From Streptomyces yangpuensis (GTDB taxonomy: Bacteria; Actinomycetota; Actinomycetes; Streptomycetales; Streptomycetaceae): a stretch of 50,682 nucleotides of DNA. Both the position numbers and the translations under genes were made by a program. Below, piece after piece: positions 8,354 through 17,204 of this stretch. Position 1 is the first letter of the stretch; every line of letters begins with the position of its first letter. The notes beneath the pieces were generated by a model. It ran no database searches. It was not told where the DNA came from and worked only from the letters and a program-made list of their open reading frames with translations. Location of the stretch: positions 506,034 through 556,715 of the forward strand of contig NZ_LBMK01000004.1 in the NCBI RefSeq assembly GCF_001005295.1, written 5' to 3'.

Positions 8354-9874
8354 TCAGTTCATGTCGCCCATGAGCGCGTTGACCTTCTTGCGGTACATGA
8401 AGATCGCGCCACCGGCGGCGACGGCCGCGAACGCCTGGAAGAGGATCACGCCGACGCCGTTCAGCTGGACCTCTGCCAGACCGAGCAGACCGGTGATGCA
8501 GTCACCGGCGGTGACGGCCAGGAACCAGACGCCCATCATCTGGGAGGCGTACTTCTGCGGAGCCATCTTGGTGGTGACCGACAGGCCGACCGGGGACAGG
8601 CACAGCTCGGCGATGGTGTGCATCAGGAAGATGAGCACCAGCCACCACATGGTGACCTTGGTGTCGTTGCCGGCGGTCTGGCTCAGCGGGATGGCGAAGA
8701 CGAAGAACGAGGCGCCGACGATGACCAGGGCCACCGAGAACTTCACGATGGTGCTCGGCTCGCGGTTGCGGCGGGCCAGGGCCACCCACATGGCGGCGAA
8801 GATCGGGGCCAGGGCCACCACGAACAGCGGGTTCAGCGACTGGAAGACGGTGGTCGGGACTTCCCAGCCGAACAGGGCGCGCTCGGAGTTCTTGTCACCG
8901 AACAGCGAGAGCGTCGAACCGCCCTGGTCGTAGATCATCCAGAAGACGGCGGCGGCCACGAAGAACCAGATGTAGGCGCTCATCCGGGTCTGCTCGACGG
9001 GGGACAGGTCCTTGTCCCGCTTGATCCGGGTGAGGACCGCGACCGGGATGATCAGACCGGCGATGGTGATCGGGTACAGCGCCCACTTGATGGTGAACAT
9101 GTCCGCCGCGACCACGACGCCGTAGAAGACGGCGACGACGCCCAGGACGGCCAGGACCTTCGTGATCACGGCCTTGCGCTCGGCGGCGCTCAGCGGGTTC
9201 GGGACGATGCTGCTCTTCGGGCTCAGCGTGCGGCCCGCGAGCAGGAAGATGGCCAGGCCGATGCCCATGCCGACGGCGGCAAGCGCGAAGCCGAGGTGCC
9301 AGTTCACCAGCTCGCCGACCATGCCGATGCCGATCGGGGCGAGGAGGGCACCCACGTTGATGCCGATGTAGAAGATCGTGAAGCCACTGTCACGGCGCGG
9401 GTCGTCCGCGTCCTTGTACAGGTGGCCGACCATCGTGGAGATGTTGGCCTTCAGCAGACCCGAGCCCACCGCGACCAGCAGCAGACCGGTGAAGAACGCC
9501 AGCTGGCCGGGGACGGCCAGCGCCACGTGACCGGCCATGATCACGAAGCTGGCGATGGTGACCGTCTTGCGGGCGCCCCAGACGCGGTCGCCGAACCAGC
9601 CGCCGGGCATGGCCATGAGGTAGACCATGGCCACGTAGACGGAGTAGATCGCCGTGGCCGTCGCCGCGGTGAAGCCGAGGCCGCCGCCCTGGCTGCCGGT
9701 CGCGGCGTCGACACCGCCGGAGACCAGGTACAGAACGAGAAGCGCACGCATGCCGTAGTAGGAGAAGCGCTCCCACATCTCGGTCATGAACAGCGTGGCC
9801 AGGCCGATCGGGTGGCCGAGGACGGTCCTCTCGTGAGCGGGGCTCGGTGAGGCCGTCGTCAGGCTGGAAGCCAT
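8354..9874 (-). CDS. Proton-dependent oligopeptide transporter (POT/PTR family)
   Basis: A 506-aa major-facilitator protein importing di- and tripeptides with protons. The start is the ATG that begins MASSLTT, with an AAGGA ribosome site about 7 nt upstream; an extended frame further upstream lacks such support. The POT signature EMWERFSYYGMRALL near residue 30 contains the conserved ExxERFxYYG proton-coupling motif. About 12-14 hydrophobic helices follow, with a central loop around PKSSIVPNPL. The protein ends KKVNALMGDMN. It is monocistronic by position, with a strong terminator downstream and a 384-bp spacer upstream. Substrate range cannot be read from sequence. Confidence 0.92.
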   Translation of the reverse strand: MASSLTTASPSPAHERTVLGHPIGLATLFMTEMWERFSYYGMRALLVLYLVSGGVDAATGSQGGGLGFTAATATAIYSVYVAMVYLMAMPGGWFGDRVWGARKTVTIASFVIMAGHVALAVPGQLAFFTGLLLVAVGSGLLKANISTMVGHLYKDADDPRRDSGFTIFYIGINVGALLAPIGIGMVGELVNWHLGFALAAVGMGIGLAIFLLAGRTLSPKSSIVPNPLSAAERKAVITKVLAVLGVVAVFYGVVVAADMFTIKWALYPITIAGLIIPVAVLTRIKRDKDLSPVEQTRMSAYIWFFVAAAVFWMIYDQGGSTLSLFGDKNSERALFGWEVPTTVFQSLNPLFVVALAPIFAAMWVALARRNREPSTIVKFSVALVIVGASFFVFAIPLSQTAGNDTKVTMWWLVLIFLMHTIAELCLSPVGLSVTTKMAPQKYASQMMGVWFLAVTAGDCITGLLGLAEVQLNGVGVILFQAFAAVAAGGAIFMYRKKVNALMGDMN

Positions 9875-10258
9875 GGTCGATCCTTGCTTGCTCGGGACGC
9901 TTCGGCTTCGTGAGCCCATCCGCGCCCGGTGGGGGGTGGGGCCCGGCCCACAGGTCATTCACTGCCGTCAAGGCCGGCCGGTATCAGTCTCTGATCAAGA
10001 CTGCCCGTCCGGTTCCGGACAGAAATAGAGACCTATGTGCTGCTTTTCGGCACAAAGGTCCCTGAGGTACTGCATCAGGCGTCTCGCCACCATACGACAC
10101 GACAGTGCGGCATATGAAAGGACTTGAGAGATGGATCACAAGGCGAGTCGGGAACCGTTCGGCCATATTCGAAGGCGCGCAGCCGTTCATAAGCCCAGAT
10201 AGGAAGGGGTCTGCAGGCAGGCCTCTCGATTCAGTCGCCGCGGACTACCATCACCCAC
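9875..10258. other. Intergenic region between transporter and two-component system
   Basis: 384-bp divergent spacer. It should hold the promoters of the transporter (minus) and the response regulator (plus). It is markedly richer in A/T than its surroundings around 9980-10210. No convincing short gene or RNA was recognised. The plus-strand end carries a TACCAT -10-like box, annotated separately. Confidence 0.5.
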
Positions 10259-10261
10259 ATG
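10246..10261 (+). promoter_or_regulatory. Putative -10 box giving a leaderless response-regulator mRNA
   Basis: TACCAT (10246-10251) matches the actinomycete TANNNT -10 consensus. It places transcription start at about 10258, one base before the ATG at 10259. No purine-rich Shine-Dalgarno sequence precedes that ATG, consistent with leaderless translation. No good -35 box was seen. Confidence 0.45.
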
Positions 10262-10936
10262 ACGCGTGTACTGCTCGCCGAGGACGACGCATCCATTTCG
10301 GAGCCCCTGGCCCGCGCTCTGCGCCGGGAGGGGTACGAGGTCGAGGTCCGGGAGGACGGCCCCACCGCCCTCGACGCCGGACTCCAGGGCGGGATCGACC
10401 TCGTCGTCCTGGACCTGGGCCTGCCGGGCATGGACGGACTGGAAGTCGCCCGCCGGCTGCGCGCCGAAGGACACGGCTTCCCGATCCTGGTCCTCACCGC
10501 CCGGGCGGACGAGGTCGACACCGTCGTCGGCCTGGACGCGGGCGCCGACGACTACGTCACCAAGCCCTTCCGCCTCGCCGAACTCCTCGCCCGGGTCCGG
10601 GCCCTGCTCCGGCGCGGCTCCACCGAGGCCGCCCAGCCCCCCGCCACCCACGGCGTACGCATCGACGTCGAGTCGCACCGCGCCTGGATGGGCGAGGAGG
10701 AGCTCCAGCTCACCGCCAAGGAGTTCGACCTGCTGCGCGTCCTGGTGCGCGACGCCGGCCGCGTCGTCACCCGCGACCAGCTCATGCGCGAGGTCTGGGA
10801 CACCACCTGGTGGTCCTCCACCAAGACCCTCGACATGCACATCTCCTGGCTGCGCAAGAAGCTGGGCGACGACGCCGCCAACCCCCGCTACATCGCCACC
10901 GTCCGCGGCGTCGGCTTCCGCTTCGAGAAGAGCTGA
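10259..10936 (+). CDS. OmpR/PhoB-family response regulator
   Basis: A 225-aa DNA-binding response regulator. The receiver domain (~1-115) has the acidic pocket E8-D9-D10, phospho-acceptor D52 in VLDLGLPGMDG, T80 and K102 in DDYVTKPF. The C-terminal winged-helix domain (~130-223) contains LTAKEFDLLRVLVRDAG and the wing motif ISWLRKKLGDD. The ATG has no ribosome site and appears leaderless. The cognate histidine kinase starts 9 bp downstream. The signal sensed and the regulon are not evident. Confidence 0.93.
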   Translation: MTRVLLAEDDASISEPLARALRREGYEVEVREDGPTALDAGLQGGIDLVVLDLGLPGMDGLEVARRLRAEGHGFPILVLTARADEVDTVVGLDAGADDYVTKPFRLAELLARVRALLRRGSTEAAQPPATHGVRIDVESHRAWMGEEELQLTAKEFDLLRVLVRDAGRVVTRDQLMREVWDTTWWSSTKTLDMHISWLRKKLGDDAANPRYIATVRGVGFRFEKS

Positions 10937-10945
10937 CCCCAGGGG

Positions 10946-12211
10946 ATGCGCCGCCGCCTCATCCAGTCCACGCTCGCCGTGGTGCTCGTGGTGATCGCCG
11001 TCTTCGGCGTCTCCCTCGTCATCGTGGAGACCCGGACCATCACCAGCAGCGCCCAGGACCGGGTCGAGTCCGAGGCGCTGCGCCTCGTCGGCATCGTCGA
11101 GGCGAACGTCCTGGAGAAGAAGCCGAACAACCCCTCCGACCTCGCCGAGCAGCTCGACGCCGGGCACTACGCGCGGATCACGATCCCCGGGCAGCAGGTT
11201 GTGGAGGTCGGCGCGTCGATCCCCGACAGCGTCGTACGGGGCACCGCACGCGGCGAGCAGGGCGAGATCGTCGTCGTGGAGGAGGCCCGCTCCACCGTGA
11301 CCCGGGAGGTCGTACGGACCCTGGCCGTGGTCGGCGCGGTGGCCCTGCTGGCCGTCGTGGCGGCCGTACTGCTCGCCGTACGGCAGGCGAACCGGCTGGC
11401 CTCCCCGCTCACCGACCTCGCCGAGACCGCGGAACGGCTCGGCTCGGGCGACCCGCGGCCCCGGCACAAGCGGTACGGGGTGCCCGAGCTGGACCGGGTC
11501 GCGGACGTGCTGGACTCCAGCGCCGAGCGGATCGGCCGGATGCTCACCGCCGAGCGGCGCCTCGCCGCGGACGCCTCCCACCAGCTGCGCACCCCGCTCA
11601 CGGCGCTGTCGATGCGGCTGGAGGAGATCACGGTCACCGACGACCTGGAGACCGTACGGGAAGAGGCGACGATCGCCCTGACCCAGGTGGAGCGGCTCAC
11701 GGACGTGGTGCAGCGGCTGCTCACGAACTCGCGGGACCCGCGCACGGGCTCCGCGGTCCCCTTCGACCTCGACGAGGTCGTCAAGCAGCAGGTGGAGGAG
11801 TGGCGGCCGGCCTACCGCAGCGCGGGCCGGGCCATCGTGCGCTCCGGGAAGCAGGGCGTACGGGCCGTCGGCACGCCCGGAGCGGTCTCCCAGGTGCTGG
11901 CCACCCTCGTGGAGAACGCCCTGATGCACGGCGGCGGCACCGTCGCCCTGCGCACCAGGGTGATCGGCAACCAGGCGGTGCTGGAGGTCACGGACGAGGG
12001 ACCGGGCGTCCCGCCGGACCTCGGCAACCGGATCTTCGAGCGGGCCATCAGCGGCCGGAACTCCACCGGGATCGGCCTCGCGGTCGCCCGGGACCTCGCG
12101 GAGGCGGACGGCGGCCGCCTGGAGCTGCTCCAGACACAGCCCCCGGTGTTCGCGCTGTTCCTCAGCCGGACGGCCCCGGAACCGGCCGATCGGGAGAAAA
12201 CCGTGCGCTAG
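10946..12211 (+). CDS. Membrane sensor histidine kinase
   Basis: A 421-aa kinase paired with the preceding regulator. TM1 is at ~8-27, with an extracellular sensor of only ~95 residues, and TM2 at ~124-145. A HAMP linker starts near RQANRLASPLTDL. The HisKA domain has the phospho-accepting His in ASHQLRTPLTAL (about residue 212). The HATPase_c domain has the N box (VENALMHGG), G1 box (DEGPGVPPDL) and G2 box (GIGLAVARDLAEADGG). The start ATG is preceded by AGGGG. The short extracytoplasmic loop has no recognisable ligand-binding domain, so the stimulus is unknown. Confidence 0.93.
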   Translation: MRRRLIQSTLAVVLVVIAVFGVSLVIVETRTITSSAQDRVESEALRLVGIVEANVLEKKPNNPSDLAEQLDAGHYARITIPGQQVVEVGASIPDSVVRGTARGEQGEIVVVEEARSTVTREVVRTLAVVGAVALLAVVAAVLLAVRQANRLASPLTDLAETAERLGSGDPRPRHKRYGVPELDRVADVLDSSAERIGRMLTAERRLAADASHQLRTPLTALSMRLEEITVTDDLETVREEATIALTQVERLTDVVQRLLTNSRDPRTGSAVPFDLDEVVKQQVEEWRPAYRSAGRAIVRSGKQGVRAVGTPGAVSQVLATLVENALMHGGGTVALRTRVIGNQAVLEVTDEGPGVPPDLGNRIFERAISGRNSTGIGLAVARDLAEADGGRLELLQTQPPVFALFLSRTAPEPADREKTVR

Positions 12212-12245
12212 TGCTGTGACCGGGCTGCCAGGCGGCCGGCAGGGC

Positions 12246-12785
12246 CTAGTTGTTCGCGGGCTCCGGCTCCGGCCGGGGTTCGGGCCGGCGCTCCGGCCGG
12301 AACGCGGGCGCCGGGTCCCCCGCCGGCTCGCCGGCGGGCGGGGCGACCGGCGGCAGGGCCTTGAAGACCCAGGTCCGGTACGACCAGAAGCGGAAGACGG
12401 TGGCCGTGCCGATGCCGATGAACTTGAAGACGTTGCTCGCGAGCGGGCCGTCCCAGCCGAAGCCGTAGGTGGCCGTGTAGAGCACGCCGTTCTCGATGAC
12501 CAGGCCGATCGCGCTGAAGCCGGCGAAGAGCGCCATTTCGCGGGTGCGGCCGCTCTGGGCGCGGTCCCGGTAGGCGTAGTAGCGGAAGCCGAGGTAGTTC
12601 GTGGCGATGGCCACGACGGTGGCTATCACGCTCGCACGGACCACCTGGAGATCGGTGGTGTGCCGGATCAGGTTGAAGACACCCAGGTTGACCAGGACAC
12701 CCAGGCCCCCGACCGCCCCGAACCTGGCGACCTCCCTCAGGAGGCCGCGTGCGCGTTCGAGGACCGATCCGCCCTGCGTGGTCAT
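12246..12785 (-). CDS. GtrA-family membrane protein
   Basis: A 179-aa polytopic membrane protein with four predicted helices, of the GtrA/DPMS-associated family thought to help translocate polyprenyl-linked sugars. The helices start around FGAVGGLGVLVNLGVFNL, ASVIATVVAIATNYLGF, ALFAGFSAIGLVIENGVL and FKFIGIGTATVFRFWSY. The NYLGFRYYAYR and FRFWSYRTWVFK stretches are typical family landmarks. The C-terminal ~35 residues are Pro/Glu/Arg-rich and hydrophilic. It is convergent with the histidine kinase gene and divergent from purK. Its partner glycosyltransferase is not adjacent. Confidence 0.85.
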   Translation of the reverse strand: MTTQGGSVLERARGLLREVARFGAVGGLGVLVNLGVFNLIRHTTDLQVVRASVIATVVAIATNYLGFRYYAYRDRAQSGRTREMALFAGFSAIGLVIENGVLYTATYGFGWDGPLASNVFKFIGIGTATVFRFWSYRTWVFKALPPVAPPAGEPAGDPAPAFRPERRPEPRPEPEPANN

Positions 12786-12987
12786 CAGTAGGCCAGTCCC
12801 TGTCGGTCACCGCCCCCTCACGGGGCGTCCGGTGTTCTCCGTCAACCCACCCATGCTAAGTCTCCCCCCTGGGCTCCGTCTGTGCCTTCCGGCAGCCTGC
12901 GACGCACGGCACACCGGAGAACCGCGCCGGGACACCCCCCCCGGGGTCAGGTCCGGATGGCCGAATACCGGCGGATACCCTGGAGGA

Positions 12988-14127
12988 GTGACGTTCCCGG
13001 TAGTCGGCATGGTCGGCGGCGGTCAGCTCGCCCGCATGACCCACGAGGCGGGCATCCCCCTCGGCATCAGATTCAAGCTCCTCAGTGACACACCACAGGA
13101 CTCGGCGGCCCAGGTCGTGAGCGACGTCGTCATCGGCGACTATCGCGACCTGGAGACGCTGCGCGCGTTCGCGCGCGGCTGTGACGTGATCACCTTCGAC
13201 CACGAGCATGTACCCACGCAGCACCTGCGGGCCCTGGAAGCGGACGGCATCCCCGTCCGCCCGGGGCCCGACGCATTGGTACACGCCCAGGACAAGGGGG
13301 TGATGCGCGCCAAGCTCGACGAGATCGGCGCGCCCAGCCCCCGCCACCGGATCGTGAGCGATCCGGACGACGTGGCCGCCTTCGCGGACGAGGTCGGCGG
13401 ATTCCCCGTCATCCTCAAGACCGTGCGCGGCGGCTACGACGGCAAGGGGGTGTGGTTCGTCCGCACCCCGCAGGACGCCGAGGCCCCGTTCAAGGCGGGC
13501 GTCCCGGTCCTCGCCGAGGAGAAGGTGGACTTCGTCCGCGAACTCGCGGCGAACATCGTCCGCTCCCCGCACGGGCAGGCCGTCGCCTACCCCGTCGTGG
13601 AGTCCCGCCAGGTGGACGGGGTCTGCGACACGGTGATCGCCCCCGCCCCGGACCTCCCCGAGGAGCTGGCCGGCGAGGCCCAGGCCCTCGCCCTGCGCAT
13701 CGCGCAGGAACTCGGCGTGACCGGCCACCTGGCCGTGGAGCTGTTCGAGACCACCGACGGCCGCATCCTCGTCAACGAGCTGGCGATGCGTCCGCACAAC
13801 AGCGGTCACTGGACCCAGGACGGGGCCGTGACCTCCCAGTTCGCCAACCACGTGCGCGCGGTCCTGGACCTCCCGCTGGGCGACCCGCGCCCCCGCGCCA
13901 AGTGGACCGTCATGGCGAACGTGCTGGGCGGGGACTACCCCGACATGTACGCGGCCTACCTGCACTGCATGGCCCACGACCCCCAGCTCAAGATCCACAT
14001 GTACGGCAAGGACGTGAAACACGGTCGCAAGGTCGGCCACGTCAACACCTACGGCGACGACCTGGACGATGTGCTGGAGCGCGCACGCCACGCTGCCGAC
14101 TACCTCAGAGGAACGGTCACGCAATGA
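12988..14127 (+). CDS. purK: N5-carboxyaminoimidazole ribonucleotide synthase (PurK)
   Basis: ATP-grasp enzyme that carboxylates AIR to N5-CAIR in de novo purine synthesis. 379 aa from the GTG start; the encoded N-terminus (VTFPVVGMVGGGQLARM) fits the family. GGAGG lies only 1-2 nt before this GTG, which is oddly close, so initiation could instead use the ATG at 13009 (shorter by 7 residues). Motifs: the nucleotide-binding glycine loop GMVGGGQLARM, FDHEHVP, ATP-grasp lysine region ILKTVRGGYDGKG, and ELAMRPHNSGHWT with metal-binding residues. It overlaps purE by 4 nt (ATGA), giving tight coupling. Confidence 0.93.
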   Translation: MTFPVVGMVGGGQLARMTHEAGIPLGIRFKLLSDTPQDSAAQVVSDVVIGDYRDLETLRAFARGCDVITFDHEHVPTQHLRALEADGIPVRPGPDALVHAQDKGVMRAKLDEIGAPSPRHRIVSDPDDVAAFADEVGGFPVILKTVRGGYDGKGVWFVRTPQDAEAPFKAGVPVLAEEKVDFVRELAANIVRSPHGQAVAYPVVESRQVDGVCDTVIAPAPDLPEELAGEAQALALRIAQELGVTGHLAVELFETTDGRILVNELAMRPHNSGHWTQDGAVTSQFANHVRAVLDLPLGDPRPRAKWTVMANVLGGDYPDMYAAYLHCMAHDPQLKIHMYGKDVKHGRKVGHVNTYGDDLDDVLERARHAADYLRGTVTQ

Positions 14128-14660
14128 GCACCACCGCCGCAGGCCCTGTCATCGGCATCGTCATGGGGTCCGACTCGGACTGGCCCGTGATGGAGGCCGC
14201 CGCCCAGGCCCTCGACGAGTTCGAGATCCCCTACGAGGTCGACGTCGTCTCCGCCCACCGGATGCCGCGCGAGATGATCGAGTACGGGGAGCAGGCCGCC
14301 GGACGCGGCCTGAAGGCGATCATCGCGGGCGCGGGCGGAGCCGCCCACCTGCCCGGCATGCTCGCCTCGGTCACCCCGCTGCCGGTCATCGGCGTGCCGG
14401 TGCCGCTGAAGTACCTCGACGGCATGGACTCACTGATGTCGATCGTCCAGATGCCGGCCGGGGTCCCCGTCGCCACCGTCTCGGTCGCCGGCGCCCGCAA
14501 CGCCGGCCTGCTGGCCGTACGGATGCTGGCCGCCCACGACACGGAGCTGCTGGCCCGGATGCGCGACTTCCAGCAGGAGCTGAACGACCAGGCCACCGAG
14601 AAGGGCAAGCGGCTGCGCACCAAGGTCGCGAACGCGGAATCCTTCGGGTTCGGCAAGTGA
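14124..14660 (+). CDS. purE: N5-CAIR mutase (PurE class I)
   Basis: Converts N5-CAIR to CAIR. At 178 aa it is a normal class I PurE. Motifs are GIVMGSDSDWPVME (phosphate binding), VVSAHRMP with the catalytic His, IAGAGGAAHLPGM, GVPVPLKYLDGMDSLMSIVQ and PAGVPVATV. The ATG overlaps the purK stop. The following dipeptidase gene overlaps this stop (GTGA), so the three genes form one translationally coupled run. Confidence 0.96.
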   Translation: MSTTAAGPVIGIVMGSDSDWPVMEAAAQALDEFEIPYEVDVVSAHRMPREMIEYGEQAAGRGLKAIIAGAGGAAHLPGMLASVTPLPVIGVPVPLKYLDGMDSLMSIVQMPAGVPVATVSVAGARNAGLLAVRMLAAHDTELLARMRDFQQELNDQATEKGKRLRTKVANAESFGFGK

Positions 14661-15853
14661 GCGCGGCGCAGCGTCTGGCGGAGGCGCGCGAGCTGCTGGC
14701 CGAGCACCCCGTCGTGGACGGTCACAACGACCTGCCCTGGGCGCTGCGCCAGCAGGTGCGCTACGACCTCGCGCAGCGGGACATCGCGGGCGACCAGTCC
14801 GCACACCTGCACACCGACATCCCCCGGCTGCGCGCCGGGGGTGTCGGCGCGCAGTTCTGGTCGGTGTACGTGCGGTCCGACTACGCGGGCGACGAGGCGG
14901 TCAGCGCCACCCTGGAGCAGATCGACGCCGTCGCCCAGCTGATCGACCGCTACCCCGGCGACCTCGTGCGGGCGCTGACGGCGGACGACATGGAGCAGGC
15001 CCGCGCCGACGGCCGGATCGCCTCGCTGATGGGCGCCGAGGGCGGCCACTCCATCAACAACTCGCTCGCCACGCTGCGCGCCCTGCACCTGCTGGGCGTG
15101 CGGTACATGACGCTCACGCACAACGACACCATCGACTGGGCGGACTCGGCGACCGACGAGCCCCGGCACGGCGGTCTGACCGACTTCGGCCGCGAGGTCG
15201 TCCGCGAGATGAACCGCGTCGGCATGCTGGTGGACCTCAGCCACGTCGCCGCGACGACGATGCGGGACGCCCTCGCCGTCTCGGTCGCACCGGTGGTCTT
15301 CTCGCACTCCTCGGCGCGCGCGGTCTGCGACCACCCGCGCAACATCCCCGACGACGTGCTGGCGCTGCTGCCCGCGAACGGCGGGGTGGCGATGGCCACC
15401 TTCGTCCCGAAGTTCATCCTCCCGGCGGCGGTCGAATGGACCCTGGCCGCGGACGAGAACCTGCGGACGCACGGTTTCCACCACCTCGACACCACCCCCG
15501 AGGCGATGGCCCTGCACCGGGCGTTCGAGGCGGAACGGCCGCGGCCGGTGGCCACCGCCGCCACGGTGGCCGACCACCTGGACCACATGCGGGAGGTGGC
15601 CGGGGTCGACCACATCGGCATCGGCGGGGACTACGACGGCACGGCCTTCACCCCGTCCGGCCTGGACGACGTGGCGGGCTACCCGAACCTGGTCGCGGAG
15701 CTCCTGGCACGCGGCTGGTCCACGGCCGACCTGGCCAAGCTGACCTGGTCCAACGCGGTCCGCGCACTGCGCGACGCGGAAGCGGTCGCGCGCGAGGTGT
15801 CGGCGACCCGGGGCCCGTCGAACGCGGTGCTCCAGGTTCCGTCGTCGAAGTAG
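14657..15853 (+). CDS. Membrane dipeptidase family (M19) enzyme
   Basis: A 398-aa dinuclear-zinc dipeptidase of the renal dipeptidase family. All expected ligands are visible: DGHNDLPW (His-x-Asp), LMGAEGGHS (bridging Glu), VDLSHV (His), VFSHSSAR (His), with HPRNIPDD (substrate-binding Arg) and IGGDYDG (catalytic Asp). There is no signal peptide, so it is cytoplasmic, as is usual for bacterial members. The GTG start overlaps the purE stop. A strong hairpin follows, and then a paralogue that has lost these residues. Natural substrate is unknown; L,D- or D-amino-acid-containing dipeptides are plausible. Confidence 0.92.
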   Translation: MSAAQRLAEARELLAEHPVVDGHNDLPWALRQQVRYDLAQRDIAGDQSAHLHTDIPRLRAGGVGAQFWSVYVRSDYAGDEAVSATLEQIDAVAQLIDRYPGDLVRALTADDMEQARADGRIASLMGAEGGHSINNSLATLRALHLLGVRYMTLTHNDTIDWADSATDEPRHGGLTDFGREVVREMNRVGMLVDLSHVAATTMRDALAVSVAPVVFSHSSARAVCDHPRNIPDDVLALLPANGGVAMATFVPKFILPAAVEWTLAADENLRTHGFHHLDTTPEAMALHRAFEAERPRPVATAATVADHLDHMREVAGVDHIGIGGDYDGTAFTPSGLDDVAGYPNLVAELLARGWSTADLAKLTWSNAVRALRDAEAVAREVSATRGPSNAVLQVPSSK

Positions 15854-15862
15854 CGCCGGTCA

Positions 15863-15889
15863 GGCCCGCGGCGCCGGGCGCCGCGGGCC
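15863..15889 (+). terminator. Hairpin after dipeptidase gene
   Basis: 12-bp perfect stem (GGCCCGCGGCGC and its complement) with a CGG loop, 10 bp after the dipeptidase stop. It probably ends the purK-purE-dipeptidase transcript. Confidence 0.7.
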
Positions 15890-16061
15890 GGGCGGGACTT
15901 CGACGACAGGGCCCAGGACACGGCAGCGGCGGCCGACGGGTGTGGTGACGGGGTGTGACCTGCGGTTCACTCGAACGCCACCCCTGCCGGGCGGCCGCGC
16001 GGCCCCGCGTGTCACGGTGGCAGCATCTCTCCCTGCTGCCGCCGAGACCGGAGCGAACGCC

Positions 16062-17147
16062 ATGGCCGACCTGCAGGACGAACCCCACTCCGTGGGCATC
16101 GGGGCCGAGGACCTCCCGGCCCCCGCCGGACCCGGGACGCAGGCGAGCACCCTCGAACGGGCCGCCGCGCTGCTGTCCGTCCACCCCGTCGCCGACGGGT
16201 GCAACACGCTGGTCTGGACCCTGCGCCAGAGCCCGTACCACGACATCGAAACCCCCGACGCGGGCGTCGACACCGACATCCCGCGGCTGCGCGCCGGGGG
16301 AGTGGGGGCCCAGTTCTGGTCCCTGCTCGTACCATCGCAGGGCGGGCCGGGCGAGGGCGCGGCCGGCGACCGGGTGGTCTCCGAGACCCTGGAGCAGATC
16401 GACGCGGCGCTGACCCTGATGCGCCGCTACCCCGACAGCCTCTGCCTCGCGCTCAGCGCCGACGACATGGCGGACGCCCGCAACCGCGGCCGGATCGCCT
16501 CGTTCCTCGGGCCCGTGCCGGGCCGCACGCTGACGGACTCCCTGGGCGCGCTGCGCGCCTTCCACGCACTGGGCGTACGGATCCTCGCGCCCGCGGGAGC
16601 GCCCTGGGCGCAGGAGACGCTGACGGCCTTCGGCCACGAGGTGGTCCAGGAGGCGAACCGGCTGGCGATCCTGCTGGACCTCACGGGCTGCGAACCGGCG
16701 GTCGCCCACCGGGTCGCGAGCGCCTCGAAGGCCCCGGTGATCATCTCGAACACGGGAGCCGCCGCGCTGAACCCGCATCCGGGGAACGCGACCGACGAGG
16801 TGCTCGCCCTGCTGCGCGAGGCGAAGGGCCTCGCGATGGTCACCTTCGACACCGCGCGCACCGGGGACTCCCTGCACGCGGTGGCGGACCACCTCGACCA
16901 CGTACGGGCGGTCGCGGGCCCGGACTGCGTCGGACTCGGCGCGGCCTTCGGCACCGAACCGCCGGGCCCCCGCCCGACGGGCCTGACCGACCCCTCGGGC
17001 TACCCGCGGCTGATCGCGGAACTCCTGGACCGCGGCTGGCCGGAGTCCGACCTGGCCCTCCTGACCTGGGGCAACGCCCTCCGCGTAATCCGCGACACCG
17101 AATTCACCGCCCGCCGCCGCCTCCAGTCCGGCCCCGCTGGCGTTTGA
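16062..17147 (+). CDS. Catalytically dead M19 dipeptidase paralogue (pseudoenzyme)
   Basis: A 361-aa protein collinear with the dipeptidase just upstream; shared stretches include DTDIPRLRAGGVGAQFWS and the LEQIDA region. Every catalytic position is changed. HND becomes CNT; MGAEGG becomes LGPVPG (bridging Glu to Val); DLSH becomes DLTG; SHSSAR becomes SNTGAA; HPRNIPD becomes HPGNATD; GGDYDG becomes GAAFGT. The frame is intact, about 73% GC, with a clear ATG and a purine-rich site upstream, so it is maintained and not decaying. It has an extra N-terminal ~25 residues. The last codons and stop lie within a copy of a dispersed intergenic repeat. It could serve as a regulatory, binding or scaffold protein for its active neighbour. 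Confidence 0.85.
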   Translation: MADLQDEPHSVGIGAEDLPAPAGPGTQASTLERAAALLSVHPVADGCNTLVWTLRQSPYHDIETPDAGVDTDIPRLRAGGVGAQFWSLLVPSQGGPGEGAAGDRVVSETLEQIDAALTLMRRYPDSLCLALSADDMADARNRGRIASFLGPVPGRTLTDSLGALRAFHALGVRILAPAGAPWAQETLTAFGHEVVQEANRLAILLDLTGCEPAVAHRVASASKAPVIISNTGAAALNPHPGNATDEVLALLREAKGLAMVTFDTARTGDSLHAVADHLDHVRAVAGPDCVGLGAAFGTEPPGPRPTGLTDPSGYPRLIAELLDRGWPESDLALLTWGNALRVIRDTEFTARRRLQSGPAGV

Positions 17148-17178
17148 GGCGCGGGGCCGGGGGCGGAGCCCCGGGTCT
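17124..17178. repeat. Half copy of dispersed GGCGTTTGAGG element, overlapping a stop codon
   Basis: Contains CCCCGCTGGCGTTTGAGG, then a GC-rich run ending CGGAGCCCCGG. It matches the right half of the inverted repeat at 2554-2700. The TGA of the preceding gene is the TGA inside GCGTTTGAGG. A short hairpin (CGGGGC...GCCCCG) can form and may terminate the convergent transcripts. Confidence 0.7.
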
Positions 17179-17204
17179 TTCAGTGGCCGAGCCCCCCGCA
17201 GGGG

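Noticed and set aside
12846..12987. Longer PurK N-terminus starting upstream of 12988
   Set aside because: The added residues are Pro/Arg-rich and unlike PurK; the conserved family start coincides with GTG 12988.
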